Part shown: positions 25,744-34,489 of the stretch, piece by piece
Position numbering within the stretch: the first letter of the stretch is position 1
Layout of the letters: every line of letters starts with the position of its first letter
Source of the DNA: Tildeniella nuda ZEHNDER 1965/U140
Lineage (GTDB): Bacteria > Cyanobacteriota > Cyanobacteriia > Leptolyngbyales > Leptolyngbyaceae
Length of the DNA: 64,000 nt
NCBI GenBank assembly: GCA_019358895.1
Contig: JAHHIG010000013.1
Span: 62,001-126,000, forward strand
Reading direction: 5' to 3'
The notes under the pieces: generated by a model
Seen by the model: the letters and a program-made list of their open reading frames with translations, nothing else
Told to the model about the DNA's origin: nothing
The model's database searches: none
Made by a program: the position numbers and the translations under genes

Positions 25744-28083
25744 TCAGTGGTCGTTCTCAGAGGATGCAGTCTCTCGTGTTAATTCGCTTACCCCAACGGC
25801 AGCGATCGACACTGGTAACATAGGCGTAGAGGTTGTCTCTGGCACAATCCATTCGCTTGCTCGGTTGAGCGCATAGAGACCACCGCAGAGCAATAACCGA
25901 TCGCCAATTTGCAAATCGCTACCTCCATCCGGAAAGCGAATAAACTTTCCTTCTCGGCGAATTGCCTGGATCAGCACGCCAAACTGCCGTCGAATATGTA
26001 GTTCTGACAGCGTTTTGCCGACAACGGGGCTACCCTCAGGCACCAGCAGCCACTGACACGACGCATTTTCTGTTGGAATAGCGGCTCCGCCTTTTGCTAG
26101 TTCGTCAAAGGCGGCAATTTCGGTGGCTTCTCCGACGACCAAAAGGCGATCGCCCGTCTGCAAAGCCGTTTTCCCATCGGGATAATCGAGTTCTTCGCCG
26201 TCTGCCCGCCGGATTGCCATCAGGCTCACACCAGTTAGACGACGTAAGTCGGTTTCTTCTACCGTCATGCCAATCAAAGGTGAGGCGATCGGCAGGGGAT
26301 ACCAGCGGTTATTCATGTCTTGCGTCGCTTCTTTAAGCTCTCGTGAAACCTGATAGGACGGCTTTTCAGTGCGTAGATCCAGGTAGTGAGAATTGCGAAT
26401 CTGCTGCACTTCACGCTGAATGACAGGCAGTGGTAAGCCAATACCCGTCAGCAGATGAGATGACAATTCCAGGCTGGCTTCAAACTCAGGCTGTACAACC
26501 TCTTTTGCGCCTAGTTGGTAGAGCAATTCAATATCTTTATCCTGATTTGCCAGCACGACCACATCCAGATCGGGAGCCAGTTCCAAAGAGCGTTTGAGGC
26601 AAAGACGTGTACTCATCGGGTCAGGAAGCGCGATCGCCATGCCCTGTGCCGTATCAACCCCTGCCTTCTCCAGCACGTGTAAACTCGCCGCATTGCCATA
26701 GACGTAGGGAATTCCAGCCTCCCGCACCTCCTGAATGCGACGCTCCGATTGATCAATCACAATCACGGGATAGCTATGTTCGCGCAGCAGTTGCACAATG
26801 TTGCGTCCTACCTGCCCATACCCGCAGACCACGACATGGTTTTGCGTCGGTAGATCATCGGCGATCTCCAGAGCAACATCGGTGCGCTCCAGATAGTCTT
26901 TCAGCCAGGGGAGCGATTCTGCCCAAGCAAAAAGCTGAGGGATGAATCGCAGCACAAATGGTGTCAGCACCAGCGTTACGGCGGTTGTTCCTAAGATCAG
27001 CAGGTACACGCGACGAGATACCAAGCCCAATGATTGCCCTTCACTCGCCAGCACAAAGGAAAACTCCCCGATTTGCGCCAGCCCCAAGCCAGCCGTCAAC
27101 GCGGTTTTAAGGGGATAGCGAAAAAGCACGACCAGCGGGGTCACAATCAGAAATTTGCCTACAAAGACCAGCGCTACCAGACCCAGGATCAGTTCCAGGT
27201 TGTTCCACAGAAATGTGGGATCAATCAACATCCCGATCGCAGCGAAAAACAGGCAGGCAAAAATATCACGCAGCGGCTCGACATAATTCAGGGTTTGATC
27301 AGCGTACTCGACCTCTGAGATCATCAGTCCCGCCACAAATGCACCCATCTCGATCGACAGCCCCAGGTGTTCCGTCAGTAGCGCAATGCCCAGACAAATC
27401 GCCACCACACCCAAGAGAAAGAGTTCCTTACTTTCTGTACGCGCCAGCATTCGCAGCAGCGGCGGTATCACCCAGATACCTGCAATGACTGCGCCTAATC
27501 CCAGTAGACCTGTTTGCAGCAGTGCCCAACCGATCGCCAGCCCGACTTCTTCTACAGGTTTGTCGAGCGCTGGCAGCACTGCCAGCATCACGCCCAGCGC
27601 CAGATCTTGCACGACTAGAATGCCCAACATCACCTGTCCGTGAGGCGTTGCGGTTTCGTTGCGCTCCATCAGGCACTTCAGCACAACAGCAGTGGACGAT
27701 AGCGAAAGAATTGCGCCCAGGAAGACACCCTGAGCAGGCGATGTGACCCAACCCATGCCCAGCGATACCAGCGCTGTGACCGCGATCGTCAGCACGATCT
27801 GCAAGCCGCCTCCGCCGAGGCTGATCCCCTTCACTTTCTTTAGCTCTGAAAAAGAAAATTCAACTCCCAGAGCAAAGAGCAGAAAGGCGACTCCAAACTG
27901 AGCCAGCGTCTCCACCTGGACTAGCTCTTTGATCAGCCCCAGTCCGGCTGGACCAACCACCATGCCTGCCAACAGGTAACCCAACAGAATCGGTTGCCGC
28001 AGCACTGCCGCCAGAATGCCACCTGCTGCTGCTGCTGCCAGTACTGTGACTAAATCAACGATCAGCCTGAAATCTTCTTGCAC
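25744..28083 (-). CDS. KefB/CPA2-type cation:proton antiporter with TrkA domains
   Basis: A 779-residue membrane protein. Residues about 1-390 form a 12-helix CPA2 exchanger (GYLLAGMVVGPAGLG, GAILSLSSTAVVLK, EMGAFVAGLMISEVEY). A TrkA-N/RCK domain follows (HVVVCGYGQVGRNIVQLL, NAD-binding, about 415-540). Two TrkA-C domains end the protein (DLRRLTGVSLMAIRRADGEE and ELHIRRQFGVLIQAIRREGK). It probably exchanges K or Na for H, gated by nucleotide binding. Translation appears to start at GTG. The gene ends 13 bases from the tRNA-Lys gene on the opposite strand. Confidence 0.9.
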   Translation of the reverse strand: MQEDFRLIVDLVTVLAAAAAGGILAAVLRQPILLGYLLAGMVVGPAGLGLIKELVQVETLAQFGVAFLLFALGVEFSFSELKKVKGISLGGGGLQIVLTIAVTALVSLGMGWVTSPAQGVFLGAILSLSSTAVVLKCLMERNETATPHGQVMLGILVVQDLALGVMLAVLPALDKPVEEVGLAIGWALLQTGLLGLGAVIAGIWVIPPLLRMLARTESKELFLLGVVAICLGIALLTEHLGLSIEMGAFVAGLMISEVEYADQTLNYVEPLRDIFACLFFAAIGMLIDPTFLWNNLELILGLVALVFVGKFLIVTPLVVLFRYPLKTALTAGLGLAQIGEFSFVLASEGQSLGLVSRRVYLLILGTTAVTLVLTPFVLRFIPQLFAWAESLPWLKDYLERTDVALEIADDLPTQNHVVVCGYGQVGRNIVQLLREHSYPVIVIDQSERRIQEVREAGIPYVYGNAASLHVLEKAGVDTAQGMAIALPDPMSTRLCLKRSLELAPDLDVVVLANQDKDIELLYQLGAKEVVQPEFEASLELSSHLLTGIGLPLPVIQREVQQIRNSHYLDLRTEKPSYQVSRELKEATQDMNNRWYPLPIASPLIGMTVEETDLRRLTGVSLMAIRRADGEELDYPDGKTALQTGDRLLVVGEATEIAAFDELAKGGAAIPTENASCQWLLVPEGSPVVGKTLSELHIRRQFGVLIQAIRREGKFIRFPDGGSDLQIGDRLLLCGGLYALNRASEWIVPETTSTPMLPVSIAAVGVSELTRETASSENDH

Positions 28084-28536
28084 TGCAATTAATGTTAAAA
28101 AACGTATCGTTTGCTCTCATTTTAGAATACAAACTTTTTGGAACAAGCGGGGGTATGTTGAGTCAGAAGACTCAGCGATCGCCCTACAAACCACCATTCT
28201 TTGATCGTTGCTCGTTACGATTCCAGGTTCTGATGCTAATGCAGCAGTTTCACCTTAAACTTTGATCTGCATTGGTGCCTGTTTTCAACCTGAGAGGATG
28301 TTTTAAAAGTGTCTGGCGGTTAAAACCGCGACTACGTAGACAAAGTCCGCCTGCGCGGACTACCGCAACACGAGGATTTTGGAACCTGTGGAGGCAGGTT
28401 TTGTCCCTGTAGCCGCGACTTCAGTCGCCAAGGCTACAAGCATCTGGACTTTTAAAACATCCTCTGAAGCGTTCCCCTTACCTTGAAAACAAGCGCTAAG
28501 GATCGCTACTCTATCTGTCAGTAACAAAATCTGCCC
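28084..28536. other. Spacer with a MITE-like element
   Basis: Lies between divergent genes. Apart from the element at 28293-28465 I see no gene or RNA. Confidence 0.5.
28293..28465. mobile_element. MITE-like element with perfect 18-bp terminal inverted repeats
   Basis: AGAGGATGTTTTAAAAGT (28293-28310) is perfectly repeated in inverse orientation at 28448-28465. The 137-bp interior is itself rich in short palindromes (GGCGGTTAAAACCGC, AGTCCGCCTGCGCGGACT, GCGACTTCAGTCGC) and has no coding capacity. The interior is related to 30221-30336 in the other orientation. Confidence 0.75.
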
Positions 28537-29553
28537 ATGATGAAACATTGCCAATCATGGAAAAAACACGATAAAGCTGACGCTACATCGACTCCGTATT
28601 TTATGAAGCAACTGTGGCAAATACTTTTTAGTTGCGGTCGATCGCCTGCAAAACGATCGCTCAGCACGCGCCCTATTAAACGACAGCGCAACGCTCAAAA
28701 CCTCATTCAGGCAGCGATCATAGCCCTGGCGATCGGAACTCTAATGTTGGTCACTTCTCCTGGCAGGGCACTGCAAGTCCAGGTTGTACCGAACAATCCT
28801 CAACTGGGCGATACCCTCTCTGTAACCGTTGAATCTGATACTCCTGGTAACACAGCGCCAGCGGTGAGTCTGGGAAAACGTACCTATAGCGCGTTCCCGA
28901 TCGGGAACAATCGCTTTCGGGCGCTACTGCCAACAACGCCACTCGATAAACCAGGTGTACTGCAACTTCGGATTAGTGATGGTAACGAGACTCGTCTCCT
29001 GGGATTACCGCTTCGGGGGCGCAAATTTCCTACCCAGTCAATCTGGTTACCTCCAGGTAAAGACCAGGACTTGTCAGACTTCGAGTTCGATCGCGTCGAT
29101 GCCTTCAAAAAACTCGTCACGCCTGAAAAGTTTTGGAGTGGACTCTTTCTCAAACCCAACAATGGACCGATCACGACAATCTACGGCGTTCGTCGGTATT
29201 ACAACGGCAAATTTGCGCATGATTATTATCACCGTGGCGTAGACTACGCAGGAGCTTACGGTTCACCTATCATTGCCCCTGCGGCTGGACGAGTTGCGCT
29301 GGTGGGTCAAGAGTCGAAGGGCTTTGTCATTCATGGCAACTGCATTGGCATCGATCACGGGCAGGGCGTGGAGAGTATTTTCTTACACTTAAGCCGAATT
29401 TTGGTGAAGAACGGGGAGTTTGTTAAAGCGGGTCAGGTGATTGGTGCCTTAGGTGGAACAGGCGCTGCCACGGGTCCTCACCTCCACTGGGGACTGTATG
29501 TCAACGGTCAGGCTGTTGATCCGTCACCCTGGCGCAACAAACGGTTTGAATAA
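28537..29553 (+). CDS. M23 family (LytM-type) peptidase, exported
   Basis: A 338-residue protein with a hydrophobic export segment (IQAAIIALAIGTLMLV, about residues 53-68) after a basic N-terminus. A beta-sandwich region (about 80-190) comes next, then a C-terminal LytM domain with the zinc ligands HRGVDYAG and HLHWGLYVNG. It should cut peptide cross-links of peptidoglycan or activate amidases in the periplasm. Met at 28603 is an alternative start and gives a shorter leader; neither has a strong ribosome site. Confidence 0.88.
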   Translation: MMKHCQSWKKHDKADATSTPYFMKQLWQILFSCGRSPAKRSLSTRPIKRQRNAQNLIQAAIIALAIGTLMLVTSPGRALQVQVVPNNPQLGDTLSVTVESDTPGNTAPAVSLGKRTYSAFPIGNNRFRALLPTTPLDKPGVLQLRISDGNETRLLGLPLRGRKFPTQSIWLPPGKDQDLSDFEFDRVDAFKKLVTPEKFWSGLFLKPNNGPITTIYGVRRYYNGKFAHDYYHRGVDYAGAYGSPIIAPAAGRVALVGQESKGFVIHGNCIGIDHGQGVESIFLHLSRILVKNGEFVKAGQVIGALGGTGAATGPHLHWGLYVNGQAVDPSPWRNKRFE

Positions 29554-29657
29554 CTTTATGTTTGAAGCTCGATTAAGCTGATACTGAACGTGGATTCTGG
29601 GGCAAGATGATTGAAGGCTAATCGTCGAAAAACGGCGCTGCGGAGTTTAGAAGCATT

Positions 29658-30209
29658 ATGAGTATTGAAAAGATCGTAGAGCAGGCGTTGCAAGACGGCT
29701 ACCTGACTCCGGCGATGGAAGCAGAGGTTGGCAGAATTTGTGATACGGCATCAGAACTGTCGATCGAAGAGTATATGTCGCTCGATCGACTCATGGGAGC
29801 ACTACTGACAGGGGAAGTGGTGGCAGTTCCCCGCAAGCAGTTTATTAATGTGATGGAAGAACTGGTGCTTACAGAGGCGATCGCCCGTGTGGCTGAAATT
29901 GAGGCGACGAGCGATCGTACCCTCGATTTAGGCGACATTGCAGCCTATGCACTCAACCGCTTACCGCCCCTCTACGCCACCACCGAAGAAGGGGCAACCT
30001 ATCAGCGGCAACGCGCAAAAGAAGAACTCCAGGGCTTGATTGCCCAACAAGTGGGCGAAGCCATTGCCCGGAACCTTGATCGTCCTGAATTCTTCCCAGA
30101 ACGACAGGCGATCGGTAAGAACTCTGGCGATGAAATTCTGACCCAGGTGAGTGCTCTACTCCAGGCATACGCACCGAGCTTTGAACCACAGCCAGGTGTG
30201 TCGCATTAA
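29658..30209 (+). CDS. ComFB domain protein (possible cyclic-dinucleotide receptor)
   Basis: A 183-residue soluble protein. After an N-terminal helical part (MSIEKIVEQALQDGYLTPAM), the ComFB domain covers about residues 60-150: NVMEELVLTEAIARVAEIE, then DLGDIAAYALNRLPPLYATT, with ARNLDRPEFFPER at its end. In cyanobacteria, proteins of this type have been reported to bind c-di-GMP or related nucleotides and to influence cell size or competence. I infer that role from family resemblance only. It lies about 100 bases downstream of the M23 peptidase on the same strand. Confidence 0.82.
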   Translation: MSIEKIVEQALQDGYLTPAMEAEVGRICDTASELSIEEYMSLDRLMGALLTGEVVAVPRKQFINVMEELVLTEAIARVAEIEATSDRTLDLGDIAAYALNRLPPLYATTEEGATYQRQRAKEELQGLIAQQVGEAIARNLDRPEFFPERQAIGKNSGDEILTQVSALLQAYAPSFEPQPGVSH

Positions 30210-30220
30210 CCAGCTCGTCT

Positions 30221-30336
30221 CTTCGGCGACTGAAGTTGCAGCCACAAAAACCCAACCTGCCGATGCAGGTTCAAGCCCTCGCTTGCCATAAGTCCATGCA
30301 GACGTACGGGTGGTTGTAGTCACGGTTTCAACCACC
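30221..30336. repeat. Second, degenerate copy of the 28.3-kb element interior
   Basis: Read on the minus strand it aligns with the interior of 28293-28465: GAACCTGC..GGCAGGTT, TTGTGGCTGCAACTTCAGTCGCC and GTAGTCACGGTTTCAACCACC correspond to GAACCTGTGGAGGCAGGTT, TGTAGCCGCGACTTCAGTCGCC and the complement of GGCGGTTAAAACCGCGACTAC. The 18-bp end repeats are not preserved. Confidence 0.65.
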
Positions 30337-30385
30337 GAACGTTTCTCAGTAAGATTTTGTGTCTACAGTCCATAGCTTGAGCAAG

Positions 30386-30973
30386 CTATGGACGAACATT
30401 CACAGGCGTTCCTGGCTCCACCTGGTCGTACAGTGCCACCACGTCTCGGTTTCGCATACGGATGCAACCATGCGAAACAGCCTGTCCAATCAGTTCCTCC
30501 TGGTTGGTGCCGTGAAAACCAATGTGAGCACGCCCCTCATGTAAAAAGCTAATCCATCGCTTGCCGAGCGGGTTGGCAGAGCCTGGGGGGATCACTTCGC
30601 CTGTGATCGGATGCTGCCATTTGGGATCGCGCTGCATTTCCAGAATGTGGAAAGAGCCGAGGGGTGTTTCCCAACCCGTCTGTCCAACCGCGATCGGATA
30701 ACTGGTGACGAGTTGCTGTTCTCGATACAGAAGCACCCGTCGATCGCTCAAATCGATCGTGAGCCTCGCGCTGCTTTTGGAGGGCGTTGAGATTGTTTTG
30801 CTGTCGTTGCTTTGGGTGCTTTTAACCACTGTCGTCTGCACGCTCAAAGTCGGCGTATTCTGAGCATTCGCTGTCCAGGCTCGCCATTGAATGCCCAGTA
30901 GCAACAGCGCTGTTCCAATACAGAGAAACATCACACTACGAGAAAGGCGATCGTCGCGAACAGTTGCAGTCAT
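30386..30973 (-). CDS. L,D-transpeptidase (YkuD domain)
   Basis: A 195-residue exported enzyme. An N-terminal hydrophobic segment (VMFLCIGTALLLLGIQW) is followed by a Ser/Thr-rich linker and the YkuD domain from about residue 70. The active site HGTNQEELIGQAVSHGCIRM contains the catalytic Cys of the SHGCIRM motif. It should form 3-3 peptidoglycan cross-links or attach proteins to the wall in the periplasm. It faces the ComFB gene convergently across the 30221-30336 repeat. Confidence 0.93.
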   Translation of the reverse strand: MTATVRDDRLSRSVMFLCIGTALLLLGIQWRAWTANAQNTPTLSVQTTVVKSTQSNDSKTISTPSKSSARLTIDLSDRRVLLYREQQLVTSYPIAVGQTGWETPLGSFHILEMQRDPKWQHPITGEVIPPGSANPLGKRWISFLHEGRAHIGFHGTNQEELIGQAVSHGCIRMRNRDVVALYDQVEPGTPVNVRP

Positions 30974-31287
30974 CGTCTCCTACCTCACGGCGTTCTCTCT
31001 AATCTACTCCGACACGTCCCTTTCAATCTACTCCGACAGCAGCAATCTAACGATGCCTCTAAAGTAATACCATCCCTACATTAGCGGCGTGCCAGAAAAA
31101 TTTGCACACAGACTTTATACTATCTTGATTTTTGAGGCTGGATTCTTTCGTCAGAACGGGCACAATATGGACAGGGATTTCGTTGAAGTGTGTAGGTGGA
31201 TTCGGGAATCTAAGTTGAGTGCGGTGTAACTAAGCTTAATTCCACGAGTGAACCGTGTGATTTCGACCGAAGGCAAGAGGAGTGGAT
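30974..31287. other. Spacer upstream of a small exported protein
   Basis: A TATACT box at 31116-31121 is a possible -10 element, but no good -35 partner is seen. No gene. Confidence 0.35.
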
Positions 31288-31461
31288 ATGTTTGAGAAGT
31301 TACTACTAGCTGCGACCATCACGTTCTCGCTCAATTTGTTTATTGGCATGAGCGTCCAGACGACGAAGCAGCCAACCGTTATTGCCCAATTAACCGACTA
31401 TCCTGTCTACGTTGCCAAGGCGCAGGACGATCGCCGCTCTTTGTGGAGTTTGTTTCAGTAA
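31288..31461 (+). CDS. Small protein with N-terminal hydrophobic segment
   Basis: A 57-residue reading frame. GAGGAG lies about 6 bases before the ATG. The first 24 residues (MFEKLLLAATITFSLNLFIG) form a signal peptide or membrane anchor. The rest is a short polar part ending SLWSLFQ. It is followed 116 bases later by the ECF sigma factor on the same strand. I do not recognise a family. The good ribosome site and the typical export signal make it likely to be real. Confidence 0.6.
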   Translation: MFEKLLLAATITFSLNLFIGMSVQTTKQPTVIAQLTDYPVYVAKAQDDRRSLWSLFQ

Positions 31462-31577
31462 AAAGCACGTTTAATTGAAACCATTAAACAATGGCAACCA
31501 TCAAGGTGTTCTGGTGGGAACTTCGCGAGAGCCGAACGCGTCACGAAACATGGAATGTCTGAGAAGCGAAGCCATCC

Positions 31578-32234
31578 ATGAATCAGTCTGTTTCTGCCTC
31601 CTGGTCATCGATTAGGGCGATCGATCCCCCTGTGTCAGCCGAAAAGCTTTCTAATGTTGATCTGGTGCTACAATGTCAGGCTGGGCACCGTCCAGAGAAA
31701 GCTGCCTTTGCAGAGTTGCTCCGTCGCTATCAGCCTCATGTTGAGCGAGTACTTTATCACCTGGCTCCCGACTGGCAAGATCGTTCCGATCTCGTGCAAG
31801 AGGTGTGGATTCGGGTGTATCGGAATATCAAGCGCTTACAAGAGCCGATCAAATTTCGGGGTTGGCTCAGCCGGATCGCGACTAACCTGTTTTATGACGA
31901 ACTGCGTAAACGCAAACGCAACAAACATCCGTTGTCGCTGGATGCCCGCCTAGCCGTTGAGGATGGTGAAATGGACTGGGAAATTGCCTCAGAGACACCT
32001 GGACCAGACGAGGATCTGACGACGAGAGAGTTCTACGACCAACTGCGATCGGCGATCGCAGATTTGCCAGAAGTCTTTCGTACGACGATTGTGCTGCGTG
32101 AAATTCAAGGAATGGCGTATGAGGAAATTGCCGAACTGACAGGTGTATCGTTAGGTACGGTAAAGTCCAGAATCGCCAGAGCACGTTTAAGGCTACAGTC
32201 TCAACTTCAACGTTATTTAGATGGCAACTCATAA
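31578..32234 (+). CDS. ECF-type RNA polymerase sigma factor (SigG-like)
   Basis: A 218-residue group-4 sigma factor. Region 2 contains FAELLRRYQPHVERVLYHLA and DLVQEVWIRVYRNIKRL (core binding and -10 recognition). Region 4 is GMAYEEIAELTGVSLGTVKS followed by RIARARLRL (-35 recognition). There is no region 3, as expected for ECF factors. The sequence resembles cyanobacterial SigG, linked to envelope and oxidative stress responses. The next gene encodes a membrane protein with an anti-sigma layout, so activity is probably held in check at the membrane. Confidence 0.9.
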   Translation: MNQSVSASWSSIRAIDPPVSAEKLSNVDLVLQCQAGHRPEKAAFAELLRRYQPHVERVLYHLAPDWQDRSDLVQEVWIRVYRNIKRLQEPIKFRGWLSRIATNLFYDELRKRKRNKHPLSLDARLAVEDGEMDWEIASETPGPDEDLTTREFYDQLRSAIADLPEVFRTTIVLREIQGMAYEEIAELTGVSLGTVKSRIARARLRLQSQLQRYLDGNS

Positions 32235-32449
32235 CCAAGGCTTGTGGAAGCAGTTAATTTTTTCGTTAAGACTATCGCCTCTATGAGTGATTCAAGGTTT
32301 ACTGGTGATCAGGCTAGATGACTTTTCCCGCGACTCGCTTTTGCTACAGATTGGCGTTTGACTCACTGGCTTCTAATGGTTCGCTTCTATCTGACTGGTT
32401 CGCTTCTAATAGAATGCTGCGCTCTTTCAACACACGACGTGGTGCCGAA

Positions 32450-33034
32450 ATGACCTCCAATCCTCCTCCAAACAACAACCATCAGCCCTCACCCATGAAC
32501 GGTCAAAATTCGTCTTCATCCTCGTCTAACTTGATTCAGCGCGATCGCTTTGAGCTACTAAGTGCTTATTTGGACGGTGAAGTAACCGCCCTCGAACGCA
32601 AGCAAGTTGAGGAATGGTTAGCCAATGACCCAACGGTACAGCGTCTCCACAGTCGCTTGCTGAAGTTGCGTCATGGGTTGCAAACCATGCCTGTGCCTAC
32701 CGCATCACAACCCACGGAACAACTGGTTAGTCAGGTGCTTACCCGCCTAGACCGCAAGCCAAAGTCCCTGGTGTGGGGTGGTGCAGCCATTGCAGCGCTC
32801 GTTGTGGGTGCAGTTGTGAGCAGCCTCTTCTCCGAGAGCCAAACGCCCATGCCTCAACTTGCCAAAGGTTCACAGCAGCCTGCGATCGAGTCGCCTCAAG
32901 CGATCTCTAATGAAACGCTGCTGGTAGCACTGGATAAGCCGCTGGTAGAGATTCCCAAAACACCTGTTGTGGTGCCAAACGGTGCCTTTAAAGACGCGAC
33001 CAAACCTTCTGCACCTGGAACAGTCACCCGCTAA
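32450..33034 (+). CDS. Membrane anti-sigma factor partner
   Basis: A 194-residue protein with a cytoplasmic N-terminal part: an Asn/Ser-rich leader, then RDRFELLSAYLDGEVTALER, an anti-sigma-type helical bundle. A single membrane helix follows (GGAAIAALVVGAVVSSLF, about residues 104-121), then a Pro/Thr-rich periplasmic tail. The LLSAYLDGEVT pattern is typical of zinc-less anti-sigma domains in cyanobacteria. It follows the ECF sigma gene in the same direction. The frame is open upstream to 32318, but the ATG at 32450 begins the family-like sequence. Confidence 0.82.
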   Translation: MTSNPPPNNNHQPSPMNGQNSSSSSSNLIQRDRFELLSAYLDGEVTALERKQVEEWLANDPTVQRLHSRLLKLRHGLQTMPVPTASQPTEQLVSQVLTRLDRKPKSLVWGGAAIAALVVGAVVSSLFSESQTPMPQLAKGSQQPAIESPQAISNETLLVALDKPLVEIPKTPVVVPNGAFKDATKPSAPGTVTR

Positions 33035-33062
33035 ACAGAATCATTTGAGCAGCGATGGTTGC

Positions 33063-33551
33063 CTAGTTTACGATGTGCGTCTGGTGCCAGCGTCCGTCGG
33101 GTAGTAAGATGCCGCCCAGCGCAAGTGTCTGTTCTCTGGTCATTAAGTATGCCCAGGCTAGACTCAAGAAGCGTTGGGCTGTATCGTATGTGGCGATCGT
33201 GCTCCGCTCGTATGCATGTTGCTCTAGACGTTGACTGGGAGCACAACGAGAAAATTCTTCCGGGTCGTGTCGTTCAAAGGCATCCAGGCAGTCGAGAATG
33301 TCTGAATGTGCAAAGGATAAGAGTTCTCCCTGCACAATGCCCGCTTCCAGCGTCATTGCTGGGTAGCCGAAGGGTAAGGTATACAGACATCCTTGAGCGA
33401 TCGCGGGGCGTGACTGCACAATGTGGCTGGAACACACATGATGGTTTACCTCTCCTCGCTTCAAGGTGCCGTAGACGAAGACGTGAATCACTGCTTTGTC
33501 TAAGCTTGACAGCATTTTTCGACTTGCAATGATCTCACAACACACGTCCAT
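33063..33551 (-). CDS. Gamma-glutamylcyclotransferase-fold protein
   Basis: A 162-residue protein with the GGCT signature FVYGTLKRGEVNHH near the start. The central GELLSFAHSDILDCLDAFE matches the segment that carries the catalytic Glu region in this fold. Members act on gamma-glutamyl peptides or gamma-glutamylamines, but many bacterial ones are uncharacterised. Met13 (33515) is a possible alternative start. It is convergent with the anti-sigma gene. Confidence 0.82.
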   Translation of the reverse strand: MDVCCEIIASRKMLSSLDKAVIHVFVYGTLKRGEVNHHVCSSHIVQSRPAIAQGCLYTLPFGYPAMTLEAGIVQGELLSFAHSDILDCLDAFERHDPEEFSRCAPSQRLEQHAYERSTIATYDTAQRFLSLAWAYLMTREQTLALGGILLPDGRWHQTHIVN

Positions 33552-33633
33552 ACATGTGGAATGGCACGGTGGGATACAGTCACCATGCCGTTCAATTAGC
33601 AGTGTAAATCATGCGTTGATATGATGTGTGAAC

Positions 33634-33706
33634 GGGCTAGGAGGGATTCGAACCCCCGACACCGCGGTTCGTAGCCGCGTGCTCTAGTCCACTGAGCTAC
33701 AAGCCC
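33634..33706 (-). tRNA. tRNA-Arg (ACG)
   Basis: Read on the minus strand: acceptor GGGCTTG with its complement, D-arm GCTC..GAGC, anticodon loop CTACGAA with anticodon ACG, T-loop GGGTTCGAATCCC. 73 bases; CCA is not encoded. Confidence 0.96.
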
Positions 33707-33740
33707 TTGCAAGAACACTATACTACCATACTCTGCCACA

Positions 33741-34274
33741 ATGACACAAAACTCCTCTGATACGGCTGCTGCTGTCAGCCAACCGCTGACGCATCTGGAT
33801 GCACAGGGACAGGCGCAAATGGTTGATGTTTCCTTGAAGCAGCAGACCGTTCGAGAGGCGATCGCGGTGGGACAGGTGCGAATGCTGCCCGAAACCTTTG
33901 CGGCGATCGCGGCGGGCAATGCGCCTAAAGGTGATGTCTTAGGCACTGCCAGATTAGCAGGCATCATGGCAGCCAAACAAACCGCTCAACTGATTCCTCT
34001 TTGTCACCCGCTGCCGTTGCACAAAGTTGAAGTAGATTTGCTGCCGTCTCCTGACTTACCGGGTTATCGTATTCAGGCGATCGTGAAGACGAAAGCTGAA
34101 ACGGGTGTAGAAATGGAGGCACTCACAGCCGTTGCTGTTGCGGCTCTCACGCTCTACGACATGGCAAAAGCCTTGGATAAAGCGATGCAAATCGAAAACA
34201 TCCATTTGCTCAGTAAAACTGGCGGCAAGTCGGGAGACTATCAATGCCATCCGACAATCAGTAGCTGGGCGTGA
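33741..34274 (+). CDS. moaC: Cyclic pyranopterin monophosphate synthase
   Basis: A 177-residue MoaC, which with MoaA converts GTP to cyclic pyranopterin monophosphate, the first stage of molybdenum cofactor synthesis. Characteristic sequences are [48 protein letters not shown] and [12 protein letters not shown], which include the known active-site residues. It lies alone, divergent from tRNA-Arg. The N-terminus is slightly extended with a Thr/Ala-rich stretch. Confidence 0.95.
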   Translation: MTQNSSDTAAAVSQPLTHLDAQGQAQMVDVSLKQQTVREAIAVGQVRMLPETFAAIAAGNAPKGDVLGTARLAGIMAAKQTAQLIPLCHPLPLHKVEVDLLPSPDLPGYRIQAIVKTKAETGVEMEALTAVAVAALTLYDMAKALDKAMQIENIHLLSKTGGKSGDYQCHPTISSWA

Positions 34275-34392
34275 TTAAACTAAAGATGATTTTGGGGGTA
34301 GATGGGGTGAAACCCCCTTCGGCTTTCTTACAATCAATTAGGGCTACCGACTTACCGATTCAGTTCTAGGTTCTGCTCCTGAGTGGGAGAGA

Positions 34393-34446
34393 TTTAGAAA
34401 GCTGCCTATACTCTAGACGTTTAGAAAGCTGCTTATACTCTAGACG
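34393..34446 (+). promoter_or_regulatory. Tandem 27-bp repeat with duplicated -10-like boxes
   Basis: TTTAGAAAGCTGCCTATACT followed by CTAGACG (34393-34419) is repeated at 34420-34446 with one C/T change. Each unit carries TATACT, so the upstream region of the next gene holds two possible -10 elements 27 bases apart. Confidence 0.55.
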
Positions 34447-34489
34447 GTGACATTGCAACAACACATTCTTTGTCTGTACCGTTGCGCTT

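Noticed and set aside
34275-34320. GGGGGT..ACCCCC after moaC as a terminator
   Set aside because: The stem is possible but no T-run follows, so I did not list it.
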